Assembly (NCBI GenBank): GCA_040386935.1
Contig: JAZKEQ010000034.1
Location: forward strand, 28,063-92,062
From: JABMMZ01 sp040386935
GTDB taxonomy: Bacteria; Bacteroidota; Bacteroidia; NS11-12g; UBA955
Length of the DNA stretch: 64,000 nt
Reading direction: 5' to 3'
Shown here one piece after another: positions 33,040 through 41,506 of this stretch (position 1 is the stretch's first letter; each line of letters starts with the position of its first letter). The position numbers and the translations under genes were made by a program. The notes under the pieces were generated by a model. The model had not been told where the DNA came from, did no database searches, and worked only from the letters and a program-made list of their open reading frames with translations.

Positions 33040-35352
33040 ATGGCTCAAATACCTTTTTCGGTTTCAGCTAGAACAGCTCGATTAATAGGACGTGAAAATG
33101 TGGCGAATGCAGAAGGAGCATTAATAGAGCTTGTGAAAAATTGCTATGATGCAGATTCTAAAGCAGCAATAGTTCTTATTGATGAACCCAATGATACAAT
33201 TTTAATTTTGGATAGTGGTGATGGAATGACGGACAAAATAATTAGGGAACAATGGATGACAATAGGCACAGACAATAAATTAAATAATGCCATCACAGTA
33301 AAAGGAAGGGTTAAAGCTGGAGCAAAAGGAATTGGACGATTTGCACTAGACAGATTAGGAGAACATTGCACGATGATTACTTTTCCAATACACAACGAAA
33401 TTGGGTTTAAATGGATTGTACATTGGGGAGATTTTGAAGAACAGAAAAATGGTAGTAATGTCAAAATAAATGAAGTGTTTGCAGATTTAAATGATTTAAA
33501 AGGTACAAGTTTCAAAAAAGAGTTATTGAAAGAAATTCGCAATAATAACATTATTGATTTACTTAATAAAGATGTATTCAATAATGGAACTCTTCTAAAA
33601 ATTACAGGACTACGGGACAAATGGAGAGATGATTCGATTGAAAAAATATTTGAAAATCTTGAGCTCCTAACTCCTCCAGAGGGAGCGAATCGAATAAATA
33701 TTTTTCTATTCAATGGAGCGGAACCTCAAAAATATGGACTTGTCCCGAATACTGAATTTTCAGATTATGACTACAGAGTGATTGCCACTTATAAGAAAAA
33801 CCAACAACACAAACTTAAAATTGAAATTCATAGAAATGAATTTGATTTGGGCTTAATTGATGATCGTCTTTTTGATTTTCCAGACATGAAAGTATTCCCA
33901 TTTGATAAAAGGACTTTTAAGAAGGAATATTTTGAACTAGAGGTATCCTTTAGTGAGATACTTAAGGGATTTAAGGATAACAGAGGAATTGCAAATACAA
34001 TTGGTGATTTTGAATTTACTTTTTACTTTCTTAAAAACATTTTCACAAAGGATGACAGAGAAAAATATAAGTACAAGGAATTTTTAGGTGATAGAGGGTT
34101 TTGGTTGCGTAAATTTGGAGGAATAAAACTTTACAGAGATAATTTCAGAGTTAGGCCTTACGGTGAAGTAAATACACCGGTTTATGATTGGTTAATGCTT
34201 GGTGAGAGGTTTGGTCAAAATCCTGCGGGTGTTTCAAGAAAAGGAAGCAGAGTACGGCCTAACCAAATTGCAGGAATTGTTAAATTCTCACGATTAGAAA
34301 ACCCATATTTAGAAGATAAATCAGGGCGAGAGGGTCTTCAGGAAAACGACACCTTTGAATTATTTAAAAATATTTTGATAGGAATTATTAAAGTTCAGGA
34401 AGACGATAGGAGTACGATAGGTTTTAACTTAAATGAACTCTACAATATTCTTCACGAAGAAGAAAAAGCCATTGAAGATAGTAATGCAATAGTAGATGAA
34501 GAAGATGTAGATGAAACACAAGAAGAAACACAAGCAAAAAACAGAACCGTAAAAAAAGGTTATAAAGCTACCCAAGCTAAATTAAAAGATAAGGAAGAAG
34601 AATTAGCAATTTCAAGGGCGATGGCAAGTGCAGGGATTATGATAGCAAGTTTCTCCCACGAATTTCATGGAATTAAAAATGACTTAAGTTCTAGAACAAA
34701 TAATTTGAAAAAGTTTTTAATGGAGGTTATTGATATAAATAAACTTAATGGTATTCCAGACAGGAAAAATCCTCTTAAGATTATCGATAATTTTCAAAAA
34801 CAAGATGATAAAATTAGACAATGGATAGAGTTTTCAGTTGAATTAACTAAGAAGGATAGAAGAAAAAACAAAAAAATTGACCTTAAAGATTACTTTGAAA
34901 ATTTCAATCAACTATGGACAAAATTATTTGATGAACGTAATGTTAATTTTACAATTAATTTTAATAAAAATGATATTTATCCAGTCAAGATTTCTGAATT
35001 AGATTTGGATACAATTTTTGATAACCTTATTACAAACTCAATAGAAGCATTTGACCGAAATGGCTTTTCTGGCGCAAAAAATATTTCAGTAGATATAGAA
35101 AATCATGACAATAAAATTTTTATAAGGTATTCCGATAGCGGGCCAGGAATACCTGATATCTATAAAAACATTAATGATATCTTCACCCCATTTGAGACTT
35201 CAAAAAAAGATGATTTAGGCAATGATATCGGCACTGGACTAGGAATGTGGCTGGTGAAATCTTCTATTGATTCCAATAAAGCAAAAGCTGAATTAACAAG
35301 GCCTCAGACTGGGTTTGAATTAAAAATATATTTTAAAGCAATCAAAAACTAA
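33040..35352 (+). CDS. Dual GHKL protein: MutL/MORC/Hsp90-like ATPase fused to a histidine-kinase module
   Basis: A 770-residue cytosolic protein with no membrane segment. The N-terminal Bergerat-fold ATPase shows the N-box ELVKNCYDAD (Glu30, Asn34), G1 box LDSGDGM (Asp58, Gly60) and G2 box GAKGIGR (94-100), as in MutL, MORC and Hsp90. A middle part (about 180-470) resembles the transducer region of such proteins by position only. A charged coiled-coil (about 490-530) precedes a histidine-kinase-like module: ASFSHEFHG with His540 at the usual phospho-acceptor site, N-box DNLITNS (661-667), DSGPGIP and GTGLGM. The gene heads a four-gene operon with a receiver protein three bases downstream, its likely phosphotransfer partner. 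GHKL ATPases related to MutL/MORC are known from restriction-modification loci. The role proposed here, sensing and licensing of nuclease activity, is inferred. Confidence 0.85.
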   Translation: MAQIPFSVSARTARLIGRENVANAEGALIELVKNCYDADSKAAIVLIDEPNDTILILDSGDGMTDKIIREQWMTIGTDNKLNNAITVKGRVKAGAKGIGRFALDRLGEHCTMITFPIHNEIGFKWIVHWGDFEEQKNGSNVKINEVFADLNDLKGTSFKKELLKEIRNNNIIDLLNKDVFNNGTLLKITGLRDKWRDDSIEKIFENLELLTPPEGANRINIFLFNGAEPQKYGLVPNTEFSDYDYRVIATYKKNQQHKLKIEIHRNEFDLGLIDDRLFDFPDMKVFPFDKRTFKKEYFELEVSFSEILKGFKDNRGIANTIGDFEFTFYFLKNIFTKDDREKYKYKEFLGDRGFWLRKFGGIKLYRDNFRVRPYGEVNTPVYDWLMLGERFGQNPAGVSRKGSRVRPNQIAGIVKFSRLENPYLEDKSGREGLQENDTFELFKNILIGIIKVQEDDRSTIGFNLNELYNILHEEEKAIEDSNAIVDEEDVDETQEETQAKNRTVKKGYKATQAKLKDKEEELAISRAMASAGIMIASFSHEFHGIKNDLSSRTNNLKKFLMEVIDINKLNGIPDRKNPLKIIDNFQKQDDKIRQWIEFSVELTKKDRRKNKKIDLKDYFENFNQLWTKLFDERNVNFTINFNKNDIYPVKISELDLDTIFDNLITNSIEAFDRNGFSGAKNISVDIENHDNKIFIRYSDSGPGIPDIYKNINDIFTPFETSKKDDLGNDIGTGLGMWLVKSSIDSNKAKAELTRPQTGFELKIYFKAIKN

Positions 35353-35354
35353 AA

Positions 35355-36008
35355 ATGACAAATCCTAAATTTACAATAGCCATAATGGACGAAGAAGCAA
35401 AGGAGAGAGATCACTTTATTAATTTCTTTGAAAGTGATTTTAATGTAGTTGAAATTCCATATATATCATCTATTGATGATTTAATTGAGAGAATAAAATC
35501 AGAAAAAATAGATGCAATTGCAATTGATTACAAGTTGAAAGAACACAGTAAAAAATTTAAAGAAAATGGTGACTTCTTCTTTAAACAATTGATGTCGAGA
35601 CTTCAGGATTTTCCTTCTTTTGTTCTTACCCAAGACGCAAAGGCTGCTAAAAATGAAAGCAAGTTGATTAAACCTAGATTCATTATTGATAAAAGAATTT
35701 TGCATTCTGATAATGTTAATGAAATAAAGATATTCAAAGATGAAGTGAGACAAGAAATAAAAGGTTATAAAACGTCTTTAGCAGATAAACTGAAACGATT
35801 GAAAGAACTTCAAGCACTTAGAAAAAAAGGAATACTTGACGATGGTCTTGAAAACGAATTTCTTGCTATAAATAATGAGATTTCACTATCAGTTACAGGG
35901 TATCCTACCTTGCCTTTGAAATATTTTTCACAAGAGACTAATATAAAGCTAGATGAAATTATTTCTAAGACAGATGAATTAATCAAAAAAATTTCCAAGA
36001 AAAAGTAA
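35355..36008 (+). CDS. Receiver-domain protein without DNA-binding output
   Basis: A 217-residue protein. The first 120 residues form a receiver: acidic pair Asp12-Glu13 (IAIMDEEA), phosphoacceptor Asp58 in AIAIDYKL, switch Thr92 in FVLTQDA and Lys112 in IIDKRI. All residues for Mg2+ binding and phosphorylation are thus present. The rest is a charged helical region, likely a coiled-coil (about 125-170 and 195-217), and not a helix-turn-helix, so the output should be protein-protein contact. It starts three bases after the kinase-like gene, and its stop overlaps the HNH start as TAATG, which points to coupled translation. I infer that phosphorylation controls the HNH nuclease or the methyltransferase. 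Confidence 0.75.
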   Translation: MTNPKFTIAIMDEEAKERDHFINFFESDFNVVEIPYISSIDDLIERIKSEKIDAIAIDYKLKEHSKKFKENGDFFFKQLMSRLQDFPSFVLTQDAKAAKNESKLIKPRFIIDKRILHSDNVNEIKIFKDEVRQEIKGYKTSLADKLKRLKELQALRKKGILDDGLENEFLAINNEISLSVTGYPTLPLKYFSQETNIKLDEIISKTDELIKKISKKK

Positions 36009-36616
36009 TGCACCTTTTTAGACAACATACTCCTAAGCATACAAAGAATAGAAGAGTTTGTAAGCATTATAGATCATATAAACTAACTCTTCGTTCAGAC
36101 TTCAATAAACGTTGTGGTTACTGTAACGATTTTTATCATGACCATAAAAAATATTTTGTCATAGACCATTTTATTCCTCAAAATCCTGATGGATGGTTGC
36201 ATTCAATTCCTTCTAATAAATACAGCAACCTTATTTATGCTTGTTCATATTGTAACGGAGCAAAGTCAAACAAATGGCCTACTATGAATCCCCAAAAATT
36301 TAATGAAGGTGGTAAGGGATTTATTAAGCCCACAAATAATGCTTACTCAAAATTATTTAAGAGAGATACTAATGGTAGTATTATTGTTCATAAAGATCAT
36401 CCTATCGGAAAATATATTTATGAAGAGTTGAATTTCTTTATGGACTACCATGCATGGAACTGGAAAGTTGAAAGAATTTTTGAACAAGAGGAAATATTGA
36501 GATCGAAAGTTAAAACAATAAAAGATCCTAATTTAGAAGCAGAGTTGAAAGAGTTGCAAATCATACGGTTAAAATTTATTGACTTGATAAACGATTTTAG
36601 AGATAATGCAAAATAG
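36008..36616 (+). CDS. HNH endonuclease
   Basis: A 202-residue protein. Residues 36-90 hold a zinc-stabilised HNH motif: CGYC (Cys36, Cys39), IDHFIP (Asp53-His54), NLIYACSYC (Asn74, Cys79, Cys82) and CNGAKSNKWP. This CxxC-DH-N-CxxCN-K arrangement is the one seen in McrA-like and PtuB/retron-associated HNH nucleases. The C-terminal 110 residues are helical and charged, with no second nuclease motif. Its ATG overlaps the stop of the receiver gene by one base and its stop overlaps the methyltransferase start by 11 bases. It is the obvious restriction subunit of the operon. Target specificity cannot be read from the sequence. Confidence 0.85.
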   Translation: MHLFRQHTPKHTKNRRVCKHYRSYKLTLRSDFNKRCGYCNDFYHDHKKYFVIDHFIPQNPDGWLHSIPSNKYSNLIYACSYCNGAKSNKWPTMNPQKFNEGGKGFIKPTNNAYSKLFKRDTNGSIIVHKDHPIGKYIYEELNFFMDYHAWNWKVERIFEQEEILRSKVKTIKDPNLEAELKELQIIRLKFIDLINDFRDNAK

Positions 36617-38204
36617 AAAACTTATAGGTTCATTTTACACTCCAAAAATTATTGCTGATTTTTTGGTTGACTATCTTTCAAATAAATTGATGGGTGATAA
36701 CCTGACTGTATTAGAGCCTAGTGCAGGCGATGGAGTTTTTATTCAGTCAATTTACAATCAGCAATTGTTACTTAAAAAGATAAAAAAAGTAGTTGCCGTT
36801 GAGAGAGAAGGAGAAGAACTTAATAAAGTGCGAGCAATTACTCTAAGTGAATCACTTCAAACTATACATTCTGACTTCTTAGATTTTCAAAATGGAAATA
36901 ATCAAAAATTTGACTTGGTAATTGGTAACCCTCCATATATTAAGAAAAATTTATTAGAAGAAAAGCAGATTTCAATTTGCGAAAGTATTCATAAAATATT
37001 CCCTGATTTGTCGGAAAATAAGATGAAAAATATTTGGACTGCTTTTTTAGTTCGGAGTATCAACTTCGTAAACGAAAAGGGTGTTTTAGCATTTGTTCTC
37101 CCTTCTGAATTACTTCAAGTAAAATTTGCATCAGAACTGCGGGCCTTAATTCTAAAAGAATTTGAGAGAGTTGAGATTTTCACCTTTAATGAATTATTGT
37201 TTAAGGACTGTAAGGGCCAAGACACATTACTCTTAATCGGTGAGCGCAAATCAAAAAACAAAGGAGTTTATTATTGCAATATTGATAAAGTAAGTAGCCT
37301 TGAGGAAAAAAAAATAGATTTAGCTCAGAATGTAAATATAAGAGAATCTAAATGGACCCACCATCATTTAACAACAGATGAAATTGAACTTTTAGAAAAA
37401 GTTAAAAAGCAACTTCAAATTATAAATTACTATTGCTCTTCAAAAGCAGGTATCGTTACAGCAGCTAACAATTACTTTATTGTAGATGCTAAAACTGTCA
37501 AAGAGTATTCATTGACAAAATATGTCAAAGAAATTATCCAAAAAGGCTCTTTTGTAAATGGTAGTGTAATATTAACTGAAGCTGAATTTGAAAGTTTAGT
37601 AAATCAGTCAAAACCAACTTTTCTAATTGCTCTTAACAAGGCAACAAAGATTAAAAGTAATGAACGACTATTTCAATATCTTGAGAAAGGACTGTCATTA
37701 AAAATAAATGAAAGATATAAAACTTCTATCCGGGATAAATGGTATGAGGTTCCTAATATAGGAACAGCACCCGAAGCGTTTTTCTTTAAACGTTGCAATG
37801 AATACCCAAAGCTAATAAAGAATGATGCAAATGTACTAGCAACAGATAGTGCTTATAAGATAGGGATGAAAGATAGCTTTAATATAGATAATCTGATTTA
37901 TTCTTTTTACAACTCATTGACACTAGCATTTGCTGAACTTAATGGGAGATATTATGGTGGTGGCGTATTAGAGCTTACTCCTAATGAGTTTAAGAATTTA
38001 CCTATTCCTTACCTAAATATTTCTAAAAAGGATTTTAATTTGTTTGTAAAAGCATTCAAAGACAAAGATTCCATCAAGGAGATTTGTCAAAAAAATGATG
38101 GAATAATTCTTAAATCAATTGATTCAGGGATTGATAATGATAGTATCCATAGGATTTACAATATTCGTGAAAAACTATACCTCAGAAGAATGAAAACAAA
38201 TTAA
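36606..38204 (+). CDS. N6-adenine DNA methyltransferase (Eco57I/TaqI type)
   Basis: A 532-residue protein with the complete set of amino-methyltransferase motifs: motif X GSFYTP (8-13), SAM-binding motif I VLEPSAGDGVF (35-45), acidic VAVERE after motif I, and catalytic NPPY (108-111). A C-terminal target-recognition region ends in YYGGGVLELTPNEFKNLPIP, typical of TaqI-like and type IIG enzymes. There is no fused nuclease domain, so cleavage must come from another subunit, most likely the overlapping HNH gene. The product should methylate adenine in a host-specific sequence and protect the chromosome. Intact and full length. The following 84 bases up to the convergent neighbour show no clear terminator. 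Confidence 0.9.
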   Translation: MQNRKLIGSFYTPKIIADFLVDYLSNKLMGDNLTVLEPSAGDGVFIQSIYNQQLLLKKIKKVVAVEREGEELNKVRAITLSESLQTIHSDFLDFQNGNNQKFDLVIGNPPYIKKNLLEEKQISICESIHKIFPDLSENKMKNIWTAFLVRSINFVNEKGVLAFVLPSELLQVKFASELRALILKEFERVEIFTFNELLFKDCKGQDTLLLIGERKSKNKGVYYCNIDKVSSLEEKKIDLAQNVNIRESKWTHHHLTTDEIELLEKVKKQLQIINYYCSSKAGIVTAANNYFIVDAKTVKEYSLTKYVKEIIQKGSFVNGSVILTEAEFESLVNQSKPTFLIALNKATKIKSNERLFQYLEKGLSLKINERYKTSIRDKWYEVPNIGTAPEAFFFKRCNEYPKLIKNDANVLATDSAYKIGMKDSFNIDNLIYSFYNSLTLAFAELNGRYYGGGVLELTPNEFKNLPIPYLNISKKDFNLFVKAFKDKDSIKEICQKNDGIILKSIDSGIDNDSIHRIYNIREKLYLRRMKTN

Positions 38205-38288
38205 ATATAATATTTCTGCATTCCAATTTATAATGTAATATTACCCTAATTGGCTGCTACTTATAGTTGTTACGAATAACCACTATCA

Positions 38289-40277
38289 CTAAATATTACT
38301 TCGCATTATACTTTCTTCACTTGCAGGGACAATATCAGTAAATTCTATTATAGGAAGGCCTGCTACCTTTATAGTAGATTTTGTTGCTCTAAGCATATCT
38401 ATGTATTCATTAAGAATAGGATTGTTTCGTAAATAAGATTCTAAATTAATGCAAAATTCATCTTCATTAGTGTAAAATGAAGTTGTATTGACAATTTTTC
38501 TACTTTTATCATCTACTTCTGTTGCATTCATTTTGCCCGATTTGAAATATGATAAAAATGAATTAATATCAATCACTGGAACATCATCAACTTCTATGCT
38601 ACAATATACTGGAAAGTTAAGTATTACCACTTCTACAATTTTCTTATTCAATATTGAATAAATTTCAGTAAACTGTATATTATTATCTTGAATAAATTTA
38701 CTTTTTCTTTTTACTTGAATAACTGCTTTGCCAATTACATCAGTTAATATTGAGCAATAATTTCGCTCGCGCATAGGGTATTTTACACATTTAATTTCTC
38801 CTACTATTAATGTATGTTTTGTCTGGATTAATAAATCTATTTCTTCTTTTATTTTCGATGATATAGAGAAATTTGATTGATTAATTAATTTGAATCTATT
38901 CATCTTATTTTGTACAGTTGATGACAGTTGTGATTTTAAATATTTTTCCAAAATAATTCCCCTTCTTGCTAAATCTTCACCAGCGGCCTCAAGCCAATAA
39001 TCAATCAGATAAAAATGATTAGGTTTGACAATAGGTAAAAAAGTGAAATAAAAATAATTTCCTCTTTTTATTAGATGTGTTGAATATAAATCAATTGATT
39101 TATGATTATTAACTGTAATAACTTTAAGAAATGATTCAATTTGAGATTCGTTGCAATTTGTTACTTTTAATAGATATGATTTTAATGTAATTTCACATAT
39201 CTTGGGTACAAAATTCATCTTATAATTATCAACTGAGATATTATTTTTGTCTGGAAATCCTCTTTTATATACCTCATATATTAGTAAATGTAATTCTAGA
39301 TGTATTTGTAAAAGTTGTTTAATAGTCAAATCTTGGAGTTTTGATAACGGTTCTTTTGAGTAGAAGGGATAGAAATCGTGTAAAGAGGCCAAATACTCTA
39401 AATGATACTTATAATTTTCTTGAGTTCTGTCTTTTAAAGTATAGGTAATAAATCCGTTTTCAAGTAGAATTTCATCTAATACTAATTTAGAAGTGTCTTT
39501 TAATATTAATTTTAAAAAAAATGGATTATTGTTACATCTACTCTGATAGTAATAATATCTTCCTAATCTTTGATTAGTAATCATTGTTACGCATATCTGT
39601 TCAATTAAAGGTAAATTATTCATACTCGTGTCAAAGAATATTTCACCTTCTGATTTAATTTCAATAGCCCCATTATGAAATAAAACATTATCAAAATGAC
39701 TTTTGATGCCCTCATATTTGCTTATGATGTACATAATTTTTGTACCCTTATCTAATATGTTTTTAAAATTAGTTTCCTCTGGAAGTAGATTTATTTCCTT
39801 TGAAAATGTCAAATATCGAATAAGGATATTTGCAAATTCTACTAATGTTTCAGAAAATGAAGTGAAATTTTGGGGATTATTAGGGCTATCATCTCTAATA
39901 AATGTTCCATTTTGTAAATCAAAAGCTGTAATATTCTTGTTTTTTTTGATAAATTCATTATTGAATTTAGTGATAAGTAATTCTTGTTCATTAATTAACC
40001 CAATAAATATTTCACTAATATCATTATTGGATAGTTGAATTTCATAAAGCGAAGTTTGAAATTCATTTAATAATTTACAATGTAAATCATTGAAATAATT
40101 GCATAGCCTAATAATATTAACTATATTTTCACTAACTGCCTCTGAGGAAGCTTTCTCATATAATTCAAAATTTAATTCTTTGTTATATTTTGTTGAAAAT
40201 GGGTAATATGCGCCATTAAACCGCATTTTTTTTAGATATTTTGAATCAATACAATTGGGTAAATTTAGTTTATTCAT
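38289..40277 (-). CDS. Large protein with a C-terminal PD-(D/E)xK nuclease-like motif
   Basis: A 662-residue soluble protein, convergent with the methyltransferase. The first 450 residues are helical, low-GC and unrecognised (LLPEETNFKNILDKG, RLGRYYYYQSRCNN). At about 480-520 the sequence KEEIDLL, 13 residues, then GEIKC gives the D-x(n)-E-x-K core of a PD-(D/E)xK nuclease, preceded by a helix and followed by a strand/helix region with VIQVKRKSKF, as in NERD-like or Mrr-like folds. No helicase or ATPase motif is seen. Placement between two nuclease-bearing operons suggests a defence function, possibly a standalone effector or a component of one of them. The nuclease assignment is based on motif spacing alone. 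Confidence 0.65.
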   Translation of the reverse strand: MNKLNLPNCIDSKYLKKMRFNGAYYPFSTKYNKELNFELYEKASSEAVSENIVNIIRLCNYFNDLHCKLLNEFQTSLYEIQLSNNDISEIFIGLINEQELLITKFNNEFIKKNKNITAFDLQNGTFIRDDSPNNPQNFTSFSETLVEFANILIRYLTFSKEINLLPEETNFKNILDKGTKIMYIISKYEGIKSHFDNVLFHNGAIEIKSEGEIFFDTSMNNLPLIEQICVTMITNQRLGRYYYYQSRCNNNPFFLKLILKDTSKLVLDEILLENGFITYTLKDRTQENYKYHLEYLASLHDFYPFYSKEPLSKLQDLTIKQLLQIHLELHLLIYEVYKRGFPDKNNISVDNYKMNFVPKICEITLKSYLLKVTNCNESQIESFLKVITVNNHKSIDLYSTHLIKRGNYFYFTFLPIVKPNHFYLIDYWLEAAGEDLARRGIILEKYLKSQLSSTVQNKMNRFKLINQSNFSISSKIKEEIDLLIQTKHTLIVGEIKCVKYPMRERNYCSILTDVIGKAVIQVKRKSKFIQDNNIQFTEIYSILNKKIVEVVILNFPVYCSIEVDDVPVIDINSFLSYFKSGKMNATEVDDKSRKIVNTTSFYTNEDEFCINLESYLRNNPILNEYIDMLRATKSTIKVAGLPIIEFTDIVPASEESIMRSNI

Positions 40278-40388
40278 ACATGAAAGGGATATATTAAATC
40301 CTTTAAATTTTTTTACTTTAACATTGGAGTTCTCGATCTTATTGCAAATATAAATGATTACAGATAAGTATAATTTATATATGAACTA

Positions 40389-40433
40389 GCCCTGTGTTGT
40401 GTCCGCAGCGCAGCAAGGACTCTAACATAGGGC
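40389..40433. repeat. 45-bp direct repeat with terminal inverted arms, copy 1
   Basis: Begins GCCCTGTGTTGTGTCCGCAG and ends AACATAGGGC. It matches the copy at 43736 at all but about three positions. The ends form a hairpin stem with 9 of 10 pairs. Weaker similarity continues about 15 bases beyond the right end. It is GC-rich within AT-rich surroundings and lies outside coding sequence. Confidence 0.9.
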
Positions 40434-40576
40434 AGTATCATCAAGTAATTGTAAATTCTATTAATGTCCCTAAAGGCAGGGTTTTTATTTTCGAGCGTCA
40501 TGAAGTATGAACCTGCAAGGAACTCGACTTCAGGGTGTTTTATGTCATTCGTTTCATTTGCAGTTGTGAAATTTAA

Positions 40577-41293
40577 TCATTCCTTTGTATTAGCCCATTC
40601 TTCAAATAAATTTCTTACAATAGAATGAGCCTCTTCAATAGATAATTTATAAGATGGAGCTGCATTCTTTTTCGATCCATGCCTCGCTTTTTCCCCTATA
40701 GCATTTCTATTGTTTGCGATATTTGTAAACTTCTTTATGTTTGATTTGTGATTTGGGAAATCCTTAAAGAGTTGCACTTCATCACCTACATCATCCCTAA
40801 TTATTTCATAAATTTTATATAAATTAATCCAACTAACCTCTTTAAAGAAAAAAAGGATATCTTTAATATTGTCATGTCTTTGTGCCTTCTCAACCCAAGT
40901 TTCTACTAAGGATTGATTCTTGTCATTGCTTGGTATTTCATAATTGTTGGTTTTTAGCGGTAGTCTAAACTCAAATGGTTCAAGAGATATTACGATATTT
41001 TTTAATCCTTGTTCATCATATCTGATATATGAATTTGTTGTTACTTGTTTATGAAGATGATTAGCAATTGATGCGCCTCCATTTAAGAGTGCTAGAAAAG
41101 GCCAAGATAACTTCTTGATTTCTGTTTTATCAACTAAATTATCTATTAGCTGTGATGTTAAGTAATGTATATTTTCCATCTCTACAATTTCCCATTCTTT
41201 AGAAGTCAGGGTTCGTTTTAGGTCATTTATATCTTCGATTTCCCCTTCTAATTTAATAAATACTCTGTTTTTGAAAATATTTTCTTGATTCAT
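40577..41293 (-). CDS. Hypothetical protein in a repeat-flanked cassette
   Basis: A 238-residue soluble protein, likely helical in its second half. The end has the pattern NIANNRNAIGEKARHG, then LSIEEAHSIVRNLFEEWA, which I have seen as a recurrent C-terminal signature in uncharacterised proteins, sometimes near mobile or defence genes. The Arg-x8-His spacing does not match the HEPN motif, so I do not call it HEPN. It is divergent from the HEPN-like/Mrr operon with 213 bases between the starts, which could hold shared control signals. It lies inside the segment bounded by the two 45-bp repeats. Function unknown. Confidence 0.65.
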   Translation of the reverse strand: MNQENIFKNRVFIKLEGEIEDINDLKRTLTSKEWEIVEMENIHYLTSQLIDNLVDKTEIKKLSWPFLALLNGGASIANHLHKQVTTNSYIRYDEQGLKNIVISLEPFEFRLPLKTNNYEIPSNDKNQSLVETWVEKAQRHDNIKDILFFFKEVSWINLYKIYEIIRDDVGDEVQLFKDFPNHKSNIKKFTNIANNRNAIGEKARHGSKKNAAPSYKLSIEEAHSIVRNLFEEWANTKE

Positions 41294-41506
41294 TATATAT
41301 AAAGCCCAAATTATATACCAGAATATTAGAGTGTCAATATGTCTTAATTTATAACAATTAACTTTCTTTTTTACCTGCTTTGCTCTAGTATTGAATCTAT
41401 CTTAGTCATAACAAAAATAGATTTTTGTTATTTTGCCCATTACCTTTTCTAACAGGCTAAGAGTTTCATTATCTTAACTTTAATTCCTTTATTTGCAATA
41501 CAACAT

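Noticed and set aside
33144..33713. 189-codon minus-strand ORF inside the kinase-like gene
   Set aside because: Shadow of the well-supported plus-strand gene with intact ATPase motifs.
33040..38204. Naming the operon as Septu, BREX, DISARM, Detocs or a retron system
   Set aside because: The HNH resembles PtuB-type nucleases, but the PtuA ATPase, PglX/BrxC, DISARM helicase, Detocs effectors and a reverse transcriptase are all missing.
40577..41293. Calling the ARHG protein a HEPN RNase
   Set aside because: The Arg-to-His spacing (eight residues between) does not fit R-x4-6-H.
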